Shown one piece after another: positions 1 to 6,698 of a stretch of DNA of 35,681 bases. The translations under genes were made by a program, and so were the position numbers. Every line of letters begins with the position of its first letter. Position 1 is the stretch's first letter. The notes under the pieces are model-generated. The model worked only from the letters and a program-made list of their open reading frames with translations. It did not search any database and was not told the DNA's origin. This DNA is from Syntrophomonadaceae bacterium (GTDB lineage Bacteria; Bacillota; Dethiobacteria; DTU022; UBA8154), in assembly GCA_007122565.1 (NCBI GenBank), contig SKTJ01000079.1:1-35681 (forward strand), read 5' to 3'.

Positions 1-816
1 ATTCATAACGGGCTGGGCCAGTCCAGTGCCAATACGGGTAGTGCCAATGCCTACGTGAATTATGTTACTGATGCTACCGCTGGATTCTTCAGTGTGGAAG
101 GCACTTTTGTAATCCAGTCGGCTGTAACCGGCAAGGAAGGGCAAATCACTTTTATTGGGAATGAAGGGATCCTTAACGCCCTCAGTTTGACAACGATTCA
201 GGATTCCAAGGAGAATCAGTTTAGCATTAACGTAAGTGATGCCCACACCGGTGATGCAGTGGCCACAAACGTGAGCGTCTCCGGCAACCTGCTGGTTGGA
301 GTGGTTCACCCTAACGTGGATGTTAAGTTCAACCCCATGGTTGGTATGACAGTGGGCCTGGATACCGGTGCGTTCACCTGGACCGGCGGCGCATCCTCAG
401 ATATTTTCGTCCATCTGGCCGACAACTCCATGGTTTTCCAGATCGGCGCCAACCCGTTGCAGGACGTGGGAGCAGCCATCGGGGATATGCGTGCAGATGC
501 CCTTGGTGTGGATAATATCATTGTCACCAACCGTGAAGCGGCCAACCGGGCCATCAGCCAGGTTGACCGTGCCATTGAGCGCGTCTCTGCTGAGCGTTCC
601 AAGCTCGGTGCAGTACAGAACAGGTTGGAGCACACCATCGCCAACCTGCAGGTTGCTTCCGAGAACCTGACCGCTGCCGAGTCCCGTATCCGCGACCTGG
701 ATATGGCGGCTGAGATGATGAACTTCACCAAGAACCAGATCATGATGCAGGCCGGAACAGCCATGCTGGCCCAGGCCAACATGAAGCCCCAGACCATCCT
801 GCAACTGCTGGGATAA
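1..816 (+). CDS. hag: Flagellin, C-terminal part (5' end cut by window edge)
   Basis: This is the filament subunit. The reading frame is open from base 1, so the start lies outside the window and about 271 residues are visible. The last ~110 residues are a typical flagellin D1/D0 C-terminal helix pair: a motif reading NREAANRAISQVDRAI, then NRLEHTIANL, ASENLTAAESRIRDLDMA, and a terminus ending in ANMKPQTILQLLG. Upstream is a beta-rich, less conserved stretch that is probably the surface-exposed variable domain. A strong terminator follows at 856-893, so the gene is probably the end of its transcript. The hag/fliC identity is secure from the C-terminus; the total length and the N-terminal domain cannot be judged. 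Confidence 0.97.
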   Translation: MHNGLGQSSANTGSANAYVNYVTDATAGFFSVEGTFVIQSAVTGKEGQITFIGNEGILNALSLTTIQDSKENQFSINVSDAHTGDAVATNVSVSGNLLVGVVHPNVDVKFNPMVGMTVGLDTGAFTWTGGASSDIFVHLADNSMVFQIGANPLQDVGAAIGDMRADALGVDNIIVTNREAANRAISQVDRAIERVSAERSKLGAVQNRLEHTIANLQVASENLTAAESRIRDLDMAAEMMNFTKNQIMMQAGTAMLAQANMKPQTILQLLG

Positions 817-855
817 GCAGTTAAAGGCTTGAAGTTAAATTAAGCATAAACAGGG

Positions 856-893
856 AAAAGGGCCGGCTTTTCAAAAGGCCGGTCCTTTTCTTA
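856..893 (+). terminator. Rho-independent terminator after flagellin
   Basis: The left arm AAAAGGGCCGGC-TTTT pairs with the right arm AAAAGGCCGGTCCTTTT with one wobble and one bulged base, followed by a T-rich tail. It lies 40 nt after the flagellin stop codon, as expected for a highly expressed monocistronic flagellin transcript. Confidence 0.85.
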
Positions 894-917
894 AAACTAA
901 CAAATGTAACCGGATAT
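892..917 (+). promoter_or_regulatory. Possible weak sigma-28 promoter before the YjfB-like gene
   Basis: TAAA at 892-895 is followed after 14 bases by CCGGATAT (910-917), which matches the sigma-28 -10 consensus GCCGATAT at 6 of 8 positions. The short spacer and two mismatches make it tentative. The B. subtilis yjfB gene is, as I recall, a sigma-D target, which makes a sigma-28 promoter here reasonable. Confidence 0.35.
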
Positions 918-943
918 ATGGGAAGAGCAGGAGGTGATCCCCG

Positions 944-1132
944 GTGATCAGCAGTATAGCTTCCCTTGCCTCCGCCATGCAGCAGGAAAAGGTGCAGGCA
1001 GAAGCTGGCGCCCGCGTGGCCAGGATGGGCCTGGACACAGCCAAAGCCCAGGGCGACGCCCTGGTGCGGATGATCGAAATGCAAAAGGAGATCTATGCCC
1101 ACCTGGGAAGCAGTGTGAACACGTGGGTGTAA
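944..1132 (+). CDS. YjfB-like putative motility protein
   Basis: A 62-residue protein starting at GTG 944 behind a near-perfect ribosome binding site (AGGAGGTGATC, 929-939). It begins MISSIASLASAMQQEKVQAE and continues through a predicted amphipathic helix with the pattern ALVRMIEMQ. Length, the serine/alanine-rich helical N-terminus and the position between flagellin and flaG fit the small YjfB family of putative motility proteins, whose molecular role is not established. It has no signal peptide or membrane segment. It sits between two terminators and is therefore probably its own transcription unit. Family assignment rests on overall pattern, since so short a protein has little diagnostic sequence. 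Confidence 0.72.
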   Translation: MISSIASLASAMQQEKVQAEAGARVARMGLDTAKAQGDALVRMIEMQKEIYAHLGSSVNTWV

Positions 1133-1156
1133 AAGATAATGAAGAAGAATGTTTTC

Positions 1157-1187
1157 AAAGCCCTCATTGCCGGAGGGTTTTGTTTTT
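1157..1187 (+). terminator. Rho-independent terminator after the YjfB-like gene
   Basis: CCCTC (1161-1165) pairs with GAGGG (1173-1177), flanked by A- and T-rich arms and followed by TTTTGTTTTT. It lies about 25 nt after the stop codon. Confidence 0.75.
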
Positions 1188-1192
1188 CCCGG

Positions 1193-1227
1193 AAATGCGA
1201 CAGGGGACGGTTCTCGCTGTCGCATTT
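1193..1227. repeat. Short palindromic repeat R3, copy 1
   Basis: AAATGCGACAG (1193-1203) and CTGTCGCATTT (1217-1227) form a perfect 11-bp inverted repeat around the loop GGGACGGTTCTCG. The same hairpin with an almost identical loop occurs in the opposite orientation at 20646-20674 before fliP. This looks like a REP-type dispersed palindrome. No transposase is nearby. Confidence 0.85.
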
Positions 1228-1342
1228 CTTCGGAGCTCTTCATTTTTCCAGGAGAAATGCCGACAATTATTGTAGGTGCTTTTGATTGGGGATGATATGG
1301 GAGCAAGTTTGTTTTAATGATGAGCATAAGGGGTGTTTAAAT

Positions 1343-1930
1343 GTGAAGATTATTTTGGACGGAGTGGAAATGACCTATGACAAAGATGTGGAACAAAAAA
1401 TTGACGCTTCCATGAAACAGGAAAACCGGGTGATCCGTTCCCTTACGGTGAATGACATCGACATGCTAAATGCGTCCCTTTCAGAAGTATTGGCGGAGCC
1501 GGCGGAGGGGAAAGTGGTGAAAATTGAAACATGCCCGGCAGAGGAGCTTTTGTGGGAGGCCATGCGTGATGCGCGGCAGTATATTCCGAAACTGCAGGAA
1601 GGGTTGCCCCTAATCCGGGTACGGCTGCTGGAGGGCAGTGTAAATGCGGTTTATAACATGGTAGATGCAGCGCTGGAAGGCCTGGAGTGGCTGGGGTTGA
1701 CCTTTCAGGCATTTATGAGCCAGGGGGAATCGCCCCAGTTGGAGGAGATATTTACCCGGGAGTATGGCCGCTTCAGCAGTATCCTTAAAGAATTGGAGAT
1801 CGCGCTGCGCGCAAACAGGTTAGAGGCGGCCTGCGAGATCTTTGAGCAGCAGGTGGCCCCGTTCCTGGACAAACTCCTTTCCCTGGCTGATGAAATAATG
1901 GAGGAAGCTCCTGCCAAAGAAAAAAAGTAA
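1343..1930 (+). CDS. Unrecognised protein of the filament gene region
   Basis: I do not recognise a family. The frame is open from a TTG at 1286, but GTG 1343 is preferred because it follows an AAGGGGTG-like ribosome binding site (1328-1335) and gives a plausible N-terminus (VKIILDGVEMTYDKD), for 195 residues. The protein is acidic, soluble, without a signal peptide or membrane segment, and mostly helical. The first ~45 residues look like a small alpha/beta unit (VKIILDGVEM, RVIRSLTVNDIDM); the rest looks like a helical bundle rich in E, L and A, ending AKEKK. It sits between the YjfB-like gene and flaG, so a chaperone- or regulator-like role in filament assembly is possible, but that is context only. 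Confidence 0.6.
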   Translation: MKIILDGVEMTYDKDVEQKIDASMKQENRVIRSLTVNDIDMLNASLSEVLAEPAEGKVVKIETCPAEELLWEAMRDARQYIPKLQEGLPLIRVRLLEGSVNAVYNMVDAALEGLEWLGLTFQAFMSQGESPQLEEIFTREYGRFSSILKELEIALRANRLEAACEIFEQQVAPFLDKLLSLADEIMEEAPAKEKK

Positions 1931-1942
1931 GGGAATGAATGG

Positions 1943-1969
1943 TTTATTATTACAAAAAATTGCCGATAT
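1943..1969 (+). promoter_or_regulatory. Probable sigma-28 (SigD/FliA) promoter for flaG-fliD-fliS
   Basis: GCCGATAT at 1962-1969 is an exact match to the sigma-28 -10 consensus. The -35 position 15 bases upstream reads TTTA (1943-1946) against consensus TAAA, a partial match. It sits in the 129-nt gap before flaG, giving a 5' untranslated region of roughly 85 nt. The cap, chaperone and FlaG genes are classical late flagellar genes. Confidence 0.55.
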
Positions 1970-2059
1970 GCTAGTTAAGAATAGTATTTTTTGCATGAGG
2001 TTTTACGGAGGTAATACCTGGACGGATCCGCTATTTTGGCGAAAGGAGGTTGAGATGGC

Positions 2060-2440
2060 GTGAAAGTAGACGGTGTTGATCCGATTCAGTTAAACAAGGT
2101 TACGGAATTTACCCAGAAAGCAGTCGTTCAGGAGGGCCAGCGTCAAGATCCGAAGCGGGAGCAGCAGGAACGGGTGCTGGGGCGGGAGCAGCAGGTCGTT
2201 GAGTGGGACGGCAGCAATATTGAGGAATTGGATGGGGCGATCCAGCAGATGAACCAGGCTGCGGAAGCCTTAAATGTGGAACTGCGTTTTAGCATCCACG
2301 AGGGGACGGAGCGGATCATGGTTCAGGTAGTGGATAAGCAGAGCCAGAAGGTCATCCGGGAGATGCCACCGGAGCGGGTGCTTAACATGGTGGCACAGAT
2401 TCAAAATATGATCGGCTTTTTTGTGGATTCCCGCCGTTAA
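2060..2440 (+). CDS. flaG: FlaG family protein
   Basis: A 126-residue protein starting at GTG 2060, nine bases after the strong site AAGGAGGT (2043-2050). The C-terminal ~70 residues carry the FlaG signature: ALNVELRFSIHEGTERIMVQ, then VVDKQSQKVIREMPPERVL and a final helix ending NMIGFFVDSRR. The N-terminal half is polar and rich in Q, E and R, as usual in this family. FlaG proteins influence filament length in several bacteria, although the mechanism is unclear. The gene is directly followed by fliD (24-nt gap), the standard Firmicutes flaG-fliD-fliS order, and is probably co-transcribed from the sigma-28 promoter upstream. Confidence 0.93.
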   Translation: MKVDGVDPIQLNKVTEFTQKAVVQEGQRQDPKREQQERVLGREQQVVEWDGSNIEELDGAIQQMNQAAEALNVELRFSIHEGTERIMVQVVDKQSQKVIREMPPERVLNMVAQIQNMIGFFVDSRR

Positions 2441-2464
2441 TGCTTTCTTGAGGAGTGCTAGTAT

Positions 2465-3973
2465 ATGTCACGTATCACTTTTGGTGGACTTGCGTCTGGG
2501 CTGGATACAAATGCCCTGATCGACCAACTGGTCCAATTGGAACGTGCGCCTATTATACGTAAGGAAAAACGCATCGAGGAGCTGGGCAAGGTGAGGGATG
2601 CCTGGCGCGATATTAATATGCGTCTTATGCATCTGCGGGAAAGTCTGCAGGGATTATTGAAAAAAGATAACTTTCGCTCCATGCAGGCCAAGTCCACCGA
2701 TGATTCCTTTGTTTCAGCAAAAGCGGGAAGCGAGGCAGCTCCGGCCACTTATGAAGTGCAGGTAAGCGAAGTGGCCACTCATCATACCGTGGCCATGCAA
2801 AGCGATCTCCAAACCATGCTGGACAAGGGTGTGGGCGAAGCCCTGGGCCTGTCAGGAACTTTCACTTTGAAAAACCTGACGGCAGACGGCGGCGAGGATG
2901 TGGAGATCGTAGTTAAGGCCACCGATTCGCTGATGGCTGTTAAAAAAAAGATCAATGATGCCGACGCCGGAGTTACTGCCTCTGTCTTCGCCGGACACCT
3001 GATGCTGAAAAGTGATATGTCCGGCACTGCAAATGAGATTGTTCTTTCTCATAAGGCCGATTCGGGGGACGATGTTTTGGACATCCTGGGCATTTATAAT
3101 ACTGATGAATCAACCTTCCATAACGAAACTGTAGCGGTGCAGGATGCCCGCTTCAGCGTTAATGGGATCAATTTTGTCCGCTCCAGCAATGCGGTGGATG
3201 ACCTGGTTGATCATGTGACTTTTAATATTAACGGGGAAACGACTGCCCCCGTTTTTGTGCAGGTGGGGGCTGATATTGAACGGGCTGTTGAGGCCATGAC
3301 CGCTTTTGTGGAGCAGTACAATTCGGTTAACGATTTTGTCCGGGAAAAGCTGGAGCGTCCCGACTCCGAAACTAAAGGGTCGACCCGCGGCCTGCTCCAG
3401 GGCGATACCACCCTGATGAAGATCGAGCGGTCTTTACGCACCATGATCAATTCGCCTGTATCCAATTCCCGCTATCAGGATGAAGAGGGTAACTGGCAAC
3501 AGAAGAAATTTCATTCCCTATCCAGCCTGGGAGTGATGACCGTTGATAAAGAGGGATACCTGCAATTAAACGAGAACATGCTGGCGACAGCGCTGCAGGA
3601 GGATCCGGAAAGCGTGTTTTCTGTTATGCAGTATGAACTTAAAGATGAAAACGGGTTTGGGACAGGTCAGTTCAGCGGGGTGGCCATGGAACTGGACAAC
3701 TATCTGAAAAGGCTGCTGGTCACAGATCAGGACAGCCAGGGCAGGCCCCTGCGGCCTATTGCAGCGCAGCGGGAGGCAGCGACGCAGCAGCGTATCGAAG
3801 ATCTTTATCGCCGTATCGAAGTACGGGAGGTGCGCCTCTTGCGCTACGAGGAGCGGCTGGTGCGACAGTTTACCGCTATGGAGCGTTATATTTCCACCAT
3901 GCAGTCGCAAAGCCAGGAACTGGACAATATGATCGGGCAATTGGCGGGCTTTGGCGGCAACCAGAAAAAGTGA
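2465..3973 (+). CDS. fliD: Flagellar filament cap protein FliD (hook-associated protein 2)
   Basis: A 502-residue protein starting at ATG 2465 with GAGGAG upstream. The N-terminus (ITFGGLASGLDTNALIDQLV) is the diagnostic FliD motif, followed by a coiled coil (residues ~20-65), a beta-rich middle with an Ig-like region (‘FSVNGINFVRSSNAVDDLV’), and a C-terminal helix region (RIEVREVRLLRYEERLVRQF, then FTAMERYISTMQSQSQELD). FliD caps the growing filament and promotes flagellin folding at the tip. Length is in the usual range for Clostridia. It is followed by its probable export chaperone partners fliS and a fliT-like gene. Confidence 0.97.
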   Translation: MSRITFGGLASGLDTNALIDQLVQLERAPIIRKEKRIEELGKVRDAWRDINMRLMHLRESLQGLLKKDNFRSMQAKSTDDSFVSAKAGSEAAPATYEVQVSEVATHHTVAMQSDLQTMLDKGVGEALGLSGTFTLKNLTADGGEDVEIVVKATDSLMAVKKKINDADAGVTASVFAGHLMLKSDMSGTANEIVLSHKADSGDDVLDILGIYNTDESTFHNETVAVQDARFSVNGINFVRSSNAVDDLVDHVTFNINGETTAPVFVQVGADIERAVEAMTAFVEQYNSVNDFVREKLERPDSETKGSTRGLLQGDTTLMKIERSLRTMINSPVSNSRYQDEEGNWQQKKFHSLSSLGVMTVDKEGYLQLNENMLATALQEDPESVFSVMQYELKDENGFGTGQFSGVAMELDNYLKRLLVTDQDSQGRPLRPIAAQREAATQQRIEDLYRRIEVREVRLLRYEERLVRQFTAMERYISTMQSQSQELDNMIGQLAGFGGNQKK

Positions 3974-4060
3974 CATTAATCCGTATTAAAAATATGCAGA
4001 ACAACGCGTTAGCTGCTGCAAGTGAGGCAGTGCCGCGGTTTGGAAAGGAGTGTTATCCCA

Positions 4061-4600
4061 TTGGGGGTTAACCCGTATGCTCTGTACCAGAGAACGCAGG
4101 TGGAAACAGCGGATCAGGGAAAGCTCCTGCTTATGCTCTATGAAGGAGCGTTGCGCTTTTTAGGGCAGGCACGCATTGCCCTGCAGGAGAATAATGGAGA
4201 AGAAGCGAACAACAGCCTGGTACGTGCACAGGAGATCATTGCCGAATTGATGGCCTCCCTCGATCTTGAGGCCGGCGATGTGGCTGTCTCTCTTTTCCGA
4301 CTTTACGAATATATGCACTATCAAATGGTACAGGCCAATATTAAGAAAGAAGCCCCATTACTGGATCAGGTTGAGGCTATGCTGATCGAATTGAAAGAGG
4401 CTTGGAGCAATGCCCTGGGGGGAGGCAATGTGCCCCTTGAAAAACGGGAAGGGGAAACATCCGTAGGACCAACCCCTGCTTCGGATGGGGATCTTCAGTG
4501 GAAAGAAGAAAAGAGTGGCGCTTTTTCCGGCTACAGGCCGGGATTGCGGGAGCAGGAAGTGCTGAAAAAAGGATACAAGCGGGTGAATATTAGTGGTTGA
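4061..4600 (+). CDS. fliS: Flagellin export chaperone FliS, with C-terminal extension
   Basis: TTG 4061 is the likely start, ten bases after GGAAAGGAG (4042-4050), giving 179 residues; the open frame further upstream (from 4022) lacks homology-like sequence. Residues 1-120 are FliS: NPYALYQRTQVETADQGKLL, MLYEGALRFL, and a helical bundle including LFRLYEYMHYQMVQAN. FliS binds the flagellin C-terminus and prevents premature polymerisation in the cytoplasm. About 60 residues follow the bundle (from roughly GNVPLEKREGE to RVNISG); this charged, probably disordered tail is longer than in typical 125-135-residue FliS proteins. The stop overlaps the next gene by 8 nt, suggesting translational coupling. 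Confidence 0.93.
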   Translation: MGVNPYALYQRTQVETADQGKLLLMLYEGALRFLGQARIALQENNGEEANNSLVRAQEIIAELMASLDLEAGDVAVSLFRLYEYMHYQMVQANIKKEAPLLDQVEAMLIELKEAWSNALGGGNVPLEKREGETSVGPTPASDGDLQWKEEKSGAFSGYRPGLREQEVLKKGYKRVNISG

Positions 4601-4961
4601 GGCAAATCTGCAAGTACTTGAGTCGCTGCTGGTGCGGGAAGAGGAAATTCTGCAGCAGTTGCCCGCATTGCACTCCGGTACTGAATTGGACAGGCTGCTG
4701 GATGAACTTTCGGGGAGCCTGCAGCGATTCCAGTGCTTACTGGTGCAGCTCCGGGAGGCGGATCCTGGCAGCGCGGACAAATCTAGCCTGGGGCGCTTGC
4801 AAAGGCTGAAACAGAAGCGGGAACGGAATGTTGCCTCTTTGCAGGAAATACTCCAGTCTGACGGCGAAAAAATGGCTGCCCTCCAGGCTGAAAAAAAAAC
4901 CCTTAATCTATACCGTCCCGCAAGGCCAAAAGAGCCCCGCCTGCTGGACGATGAAAGATAG
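4593..4961 (+). CDS. FliT/FlgN-like helical chaperone (putative)
   Basis: A 122-residue protein starting at GTG 4593 inside the end of fliS. It is almost wholly helical with heptad-like leucine spacing (LQVLESLLVREEEILQQLPA; LDRLLDELSGSLQRFQCLLV), a middle segment (LGRLQRLKQKRERNVASLQE), and a short basic-proline tail (LYRPARPKEPRLL). No catalytic motif is present. Position after fliD-fliS and size suggest FliT, the export chaperone for FliD, or a FlgN-type helical protein; such chaperones diverge so much that sequence alone cannot confirm it. A terminator follows, so it is the last gene of the filament operon. Confidence 0.65.
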   Translation: MVEANLQVLESLLVREEEILQQLPALHSGTELDRLLDELSGSLQRFQCLLVQLREADPGSADKSSLGRLQRLKQKRERNVASLQEILQSDGEKMAALQAEKKTLNLYRPARPKEPRLLDDER

Positions 4962-5012
4962 TCTAAGCTCGAATGCCGGAAGTAAAAGTCGATTTCACGG
5001 ATGAAATGATAC

Positions 5013-5052
5013 ACAAGCCGGATGCTTGTCGCCCCGGCTTTTTATTTTTTTT
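5013..5052 (+). terminator. Rho-independent terminator closing the filament operon
   Basis: AAGCCGG (about 5014-5020) pairs with CCGGCTT (about 5034-5040) around a 13-nt loop and runs into TTTTTATTTTTTTT. It separates the fliT-like gene from the flgB operon. Confidence 0.85.
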
Positions 5053-5077
5053 AATTATTCCGCAAAATGTGCAGGAA

Positions 5078-5105
5078 TTGGTTTTAATTTAGCGAAAGTT
5101 ATCTT
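5078..5105 (+). promoter_or_regulatory. Candidate sigma-A promoter for the large flgB operon
   Basis: TTGGTT (5078-5083) and TATCTT (5100-5105) are separated by 16 bases and lie in the only gap between the terminator at ~5050 and flgB at 5163. Both boxes are imperfect. A promoter is needed in this interval, which is the main reason for proposing it; no sigma-28 -10 box is visible here. Confidence 0.35.
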
Positions 5106-5162
5106 AACATTGTACTCCAAGAAGAGGAAGATCAGGGGAAGAAAGGAAAAGGAGGGCTAGTC

Positions 5163-5555
5163 ATGCTCTGGAATGAACCGGTGATGCAGGGTCTGACCCG
5201 GGGCCTCGATGTGGCGGCTTTGCGCCAGAAGGTTACTGCCAACAACATTGCCAATTTGAATACACCGGGATTCAAACGGTCTTATGTGCTTTTTGGTGAA
5301 GAAATGGATAAGGCCCGCGCTAAACTGCCCCTTGCCCGGACAAACACCCGCCACTACGTGGGCCGTCCCGGGGAGACGGACCCCCGGGTGCAAACGGAAA
5401 GCCATACCTCGCGGCGCAGCGATGGGAACAACGTGGATCTGGACCAGGAAATGTTGGATATGGTGACCAACCAGTTGCGTTACAATGCCCTTATTCAGAC
5501 CACAGGCGGCCGCCTCGCGGCGTGGCGTTATGTTATTAACGAAGGGAGGGCTTAA
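5163..5555 (+). CDS. flgB: Flagellar basal-body rod protein FlgB
   Basis: A 130-residue protein with ATG 5163 behind AAGGAGG. It shows the rod-protein N-terminal motif (ALRQKVTANNIANLNTPGFK, residues ~20-39), a VLFGEEM segment, a disordered middle, and the C-terminal helix (VDLDQEMLDMVTNQLRYNAL). FlgB is a proximal rod subunit at the base of the rod, exported by the flagellar type III system. It is the first gene of the long operon and is followed after 2 nt by flgC. Confidence 0.96.
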   Translation: MLWNEPVMQGLTRGLDVAALRQKVTANNIANLNTPGFKRSYVLFGEEMDKARAKLPLARTNTRHYVGRPGETDPRVQTESHTSRRSDGNNVDLDQEMLDMVTNQLRYNALIQTTGGRLAAWRYVINEGRA

Positions 5556-5557
5556 AG

Positions 5558-5983
5558 ATGGAGCTTTTTCGTTCATTCCACATTAGTGGCTCGGCACTTA
5601 CTGCAGAAAAGTTGCGTGTTGATACGGTGGCAAGCAACCTGGCCAATATGCAAACAACCCGCACGGCAGCAGGGGGCCCGTACCAACGCAAGACTGTAAT
5701 CTTTGCCGAAAGGCTGGCGCAGGTACGCAGTATGCCACCGGCGTATCGTGGGTACGGCGTGCGTGTTGCTAATGTGGTGGATGATCCCAACCCGCCGCGC
5801 CTGGAATTTGATCCCGAACATCCCGATGCGAACGAGGAGGGTTTTGTGGCCTACCCGAATATTGATATGGCTAAAGAAATGACCGATTTGATCACCGCAT
5901 CCCGTTCCTACGAAGCCAACACCACGGCGGTCAATACTGCCAAGAGTATCTATCTCAAGGCGCTGGAGATCGGGCGCGGGTAA
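5558..5983 (+). CDS. flgC: Flagellar basal-body rod protein FlgC
   Basis: A 141-residue protein starting at ATG 5558, two bases after flgB, so probably translationally coupled. The N-terminus (ISGSALTAEKLRVDTVASNL) and following NLANMQTTRT match FlgC, and the C-terminus (VDMAKEMTDLITASRSYEAN-like, ending in KALEIGRG) is the usual rod-family helix. It forms the proximal rod together with FlgB and FlgF. Length is normal for the family. Confidence 0.97.
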   Translation: MELFRSFHISGSALTAEKLRVDTVASNLANMQTTRTAAGGPYQRKTVIFAERLAQVRSMPPAYRGYGVRVANVVDDPNPPRLEFDPEHPDANEEGFVAYPNIDMAKEMTDLITASRSYEANTTAVNTAKSIYLKALEIGRG

Positions 5984-6113
5984 AATGCAAAAAACAAGTT
6001 GGAAAGGTTGGAAAGTTGGATAGGAAAAGATAAATCGGAAAAGCCGAACATTCCAGCCATTTTCATTGTCTGATGGTGCCGGCACTGCAGGTGTTGGCAT
6101 GGGGGTCTAACTG
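5984..6113 (+). repeat. Intergenic repeat R1, copy 1 (flgC-fliE gap)
   Basis: This gap holds an octamer-like run (GTTGGAAAGGTTGGAAAGTT), the core GGATAGGAAAAGATAAA (6018-6034), then an ACATTCC box, ATTTTCATTGTCTG, and a hairpin at 6077-6099 in which TGCC/GGCA and GCAC/GTGT pair. The same order of blocks recurs at 33385-33545 and 35312-35441 in the same orientation. It contains no credible gene. Confidence 0.85.
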
Positions 6114-6126
6114 TTTTTAAGGGGGG

Positions 6127-6432
6127 ATGAACATGCAGGTTAATCCTTTTGTGGCACCGCTTCCTGCCCCACTGCAGAAGGGTGGGGAAAAAGAGAGTGG
6201 CATCAGCAGTGGTTTTAATTTTGCGGATCTTTTAACAGATGCTCTTGCTAAAGCCAACCGCGAGCAGGTGAATGCTGCGGAGGCGGCAGAAGGACTGGTC
6301 TCGGGAAACATTGAGGACCTGCACCAGTTGATGCTTGTGACGGAGCAGGCAAAGCTTTCTTTGCATTTAACCGTGCAGGTAACGAACAAACTGATTGATG
6401 CTTACCGTGAAATATCCCGTATGCAGATCTAA
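6127..6432 (+). CDS. fliE: Flagellar hook-basal body complex protein FliE
   Basis: A 101-residue protein starting at ATG 6127 behind AAGGGGGG. The segment FNFADLLTDALAKANREQVN followed by AAEAAEGLVSG and the C-terminal LHLTVQVTNKLIDAYREI with final SRMQI matches FliE. FliE joins the MS ring to the rod. Position between flgC and fliF is the standard order. It is separated from fliF by the R2 palindromic element. Confidence 0.96.
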   Translation: MNMQVNPFVAPLPAPLQKGGEKESGISSGFNFADLLTDALAKANREQVNAAEAAEGLVSGNIEDLHQLMLVTEQAKLSLHLTVQVTNKLIDAYREISRMQI

Positions 6433-6442
6433 CCTTTTTATG

Positions 6443-6656
6443 AGTAACAACTCAGCACTCTTGAAAATAGCATCAAGGGGTTCAGGATTACCTGTGAGTA
6501 ACCGTTCAGGCTCGATTAAAAGGCTTTGCCGGACCGGGGTTTCCACATGCTACGTGTTTGAGCGCAGCGAGTTTAGCATGTGTGCCGGGTCGGCAAAGGC
6601 AACCACTGTATCATTAACTTGAGACTGCGGTTTCGAACAGGTATCCTGAACCCTGC
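6443..6656. repeat. Large palindromic element R2, full copy (fliE-fliF gap)
   Basis: The ends GGGGTTCAGGATTACCTG (6477-6494) and CAGGTATCCTGAACCC (6638-6653) are inverted. Nested pairings continue inwards: AACCG/CGGTT, CAG-CTC/GAG-CTG, TTAA/TTAA, a 16-nt arm at 6522-6537 with 6585-6600, and a perfect CACATGCTA/TAGCATGTG (6544-6552, 6574-6582). The apical loop holds a mirror sequence TTTGAGCG-CA-GCGAGTTT (6557-6574). Left-end sequence recurs at 20508-20557 and right-end sequence at 35494-35524. It has no open frame of note. Confidence 0.88.
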
Positions 6657-6698
6657 TGCAAATTATATCTGATTAGTAATTTTTATGAGGTGCTATTG

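Noticed and set aside
934..1275. 113-codon frame overlapping the YjfB-like gene
   Set aside because: Overlaps the better supported GTG 944 frame and runs across the terminator and R3 palindrome.
4358..5014. 218-codon minus-strand frame opposite fliS and the FliT-like gene
   Set aside because: Shadow of real plus-strand genes, arginine/serine/phenylalanine-rich composition, and includes the terminator.
6395..6622. 75-codon open frame on the plus strand overlapping the end of fliE and the R2 palindrome
   Set aside because: No ribosome binding site, sequence is mostly the palindromic arms read as codons, and no protein-like composition.
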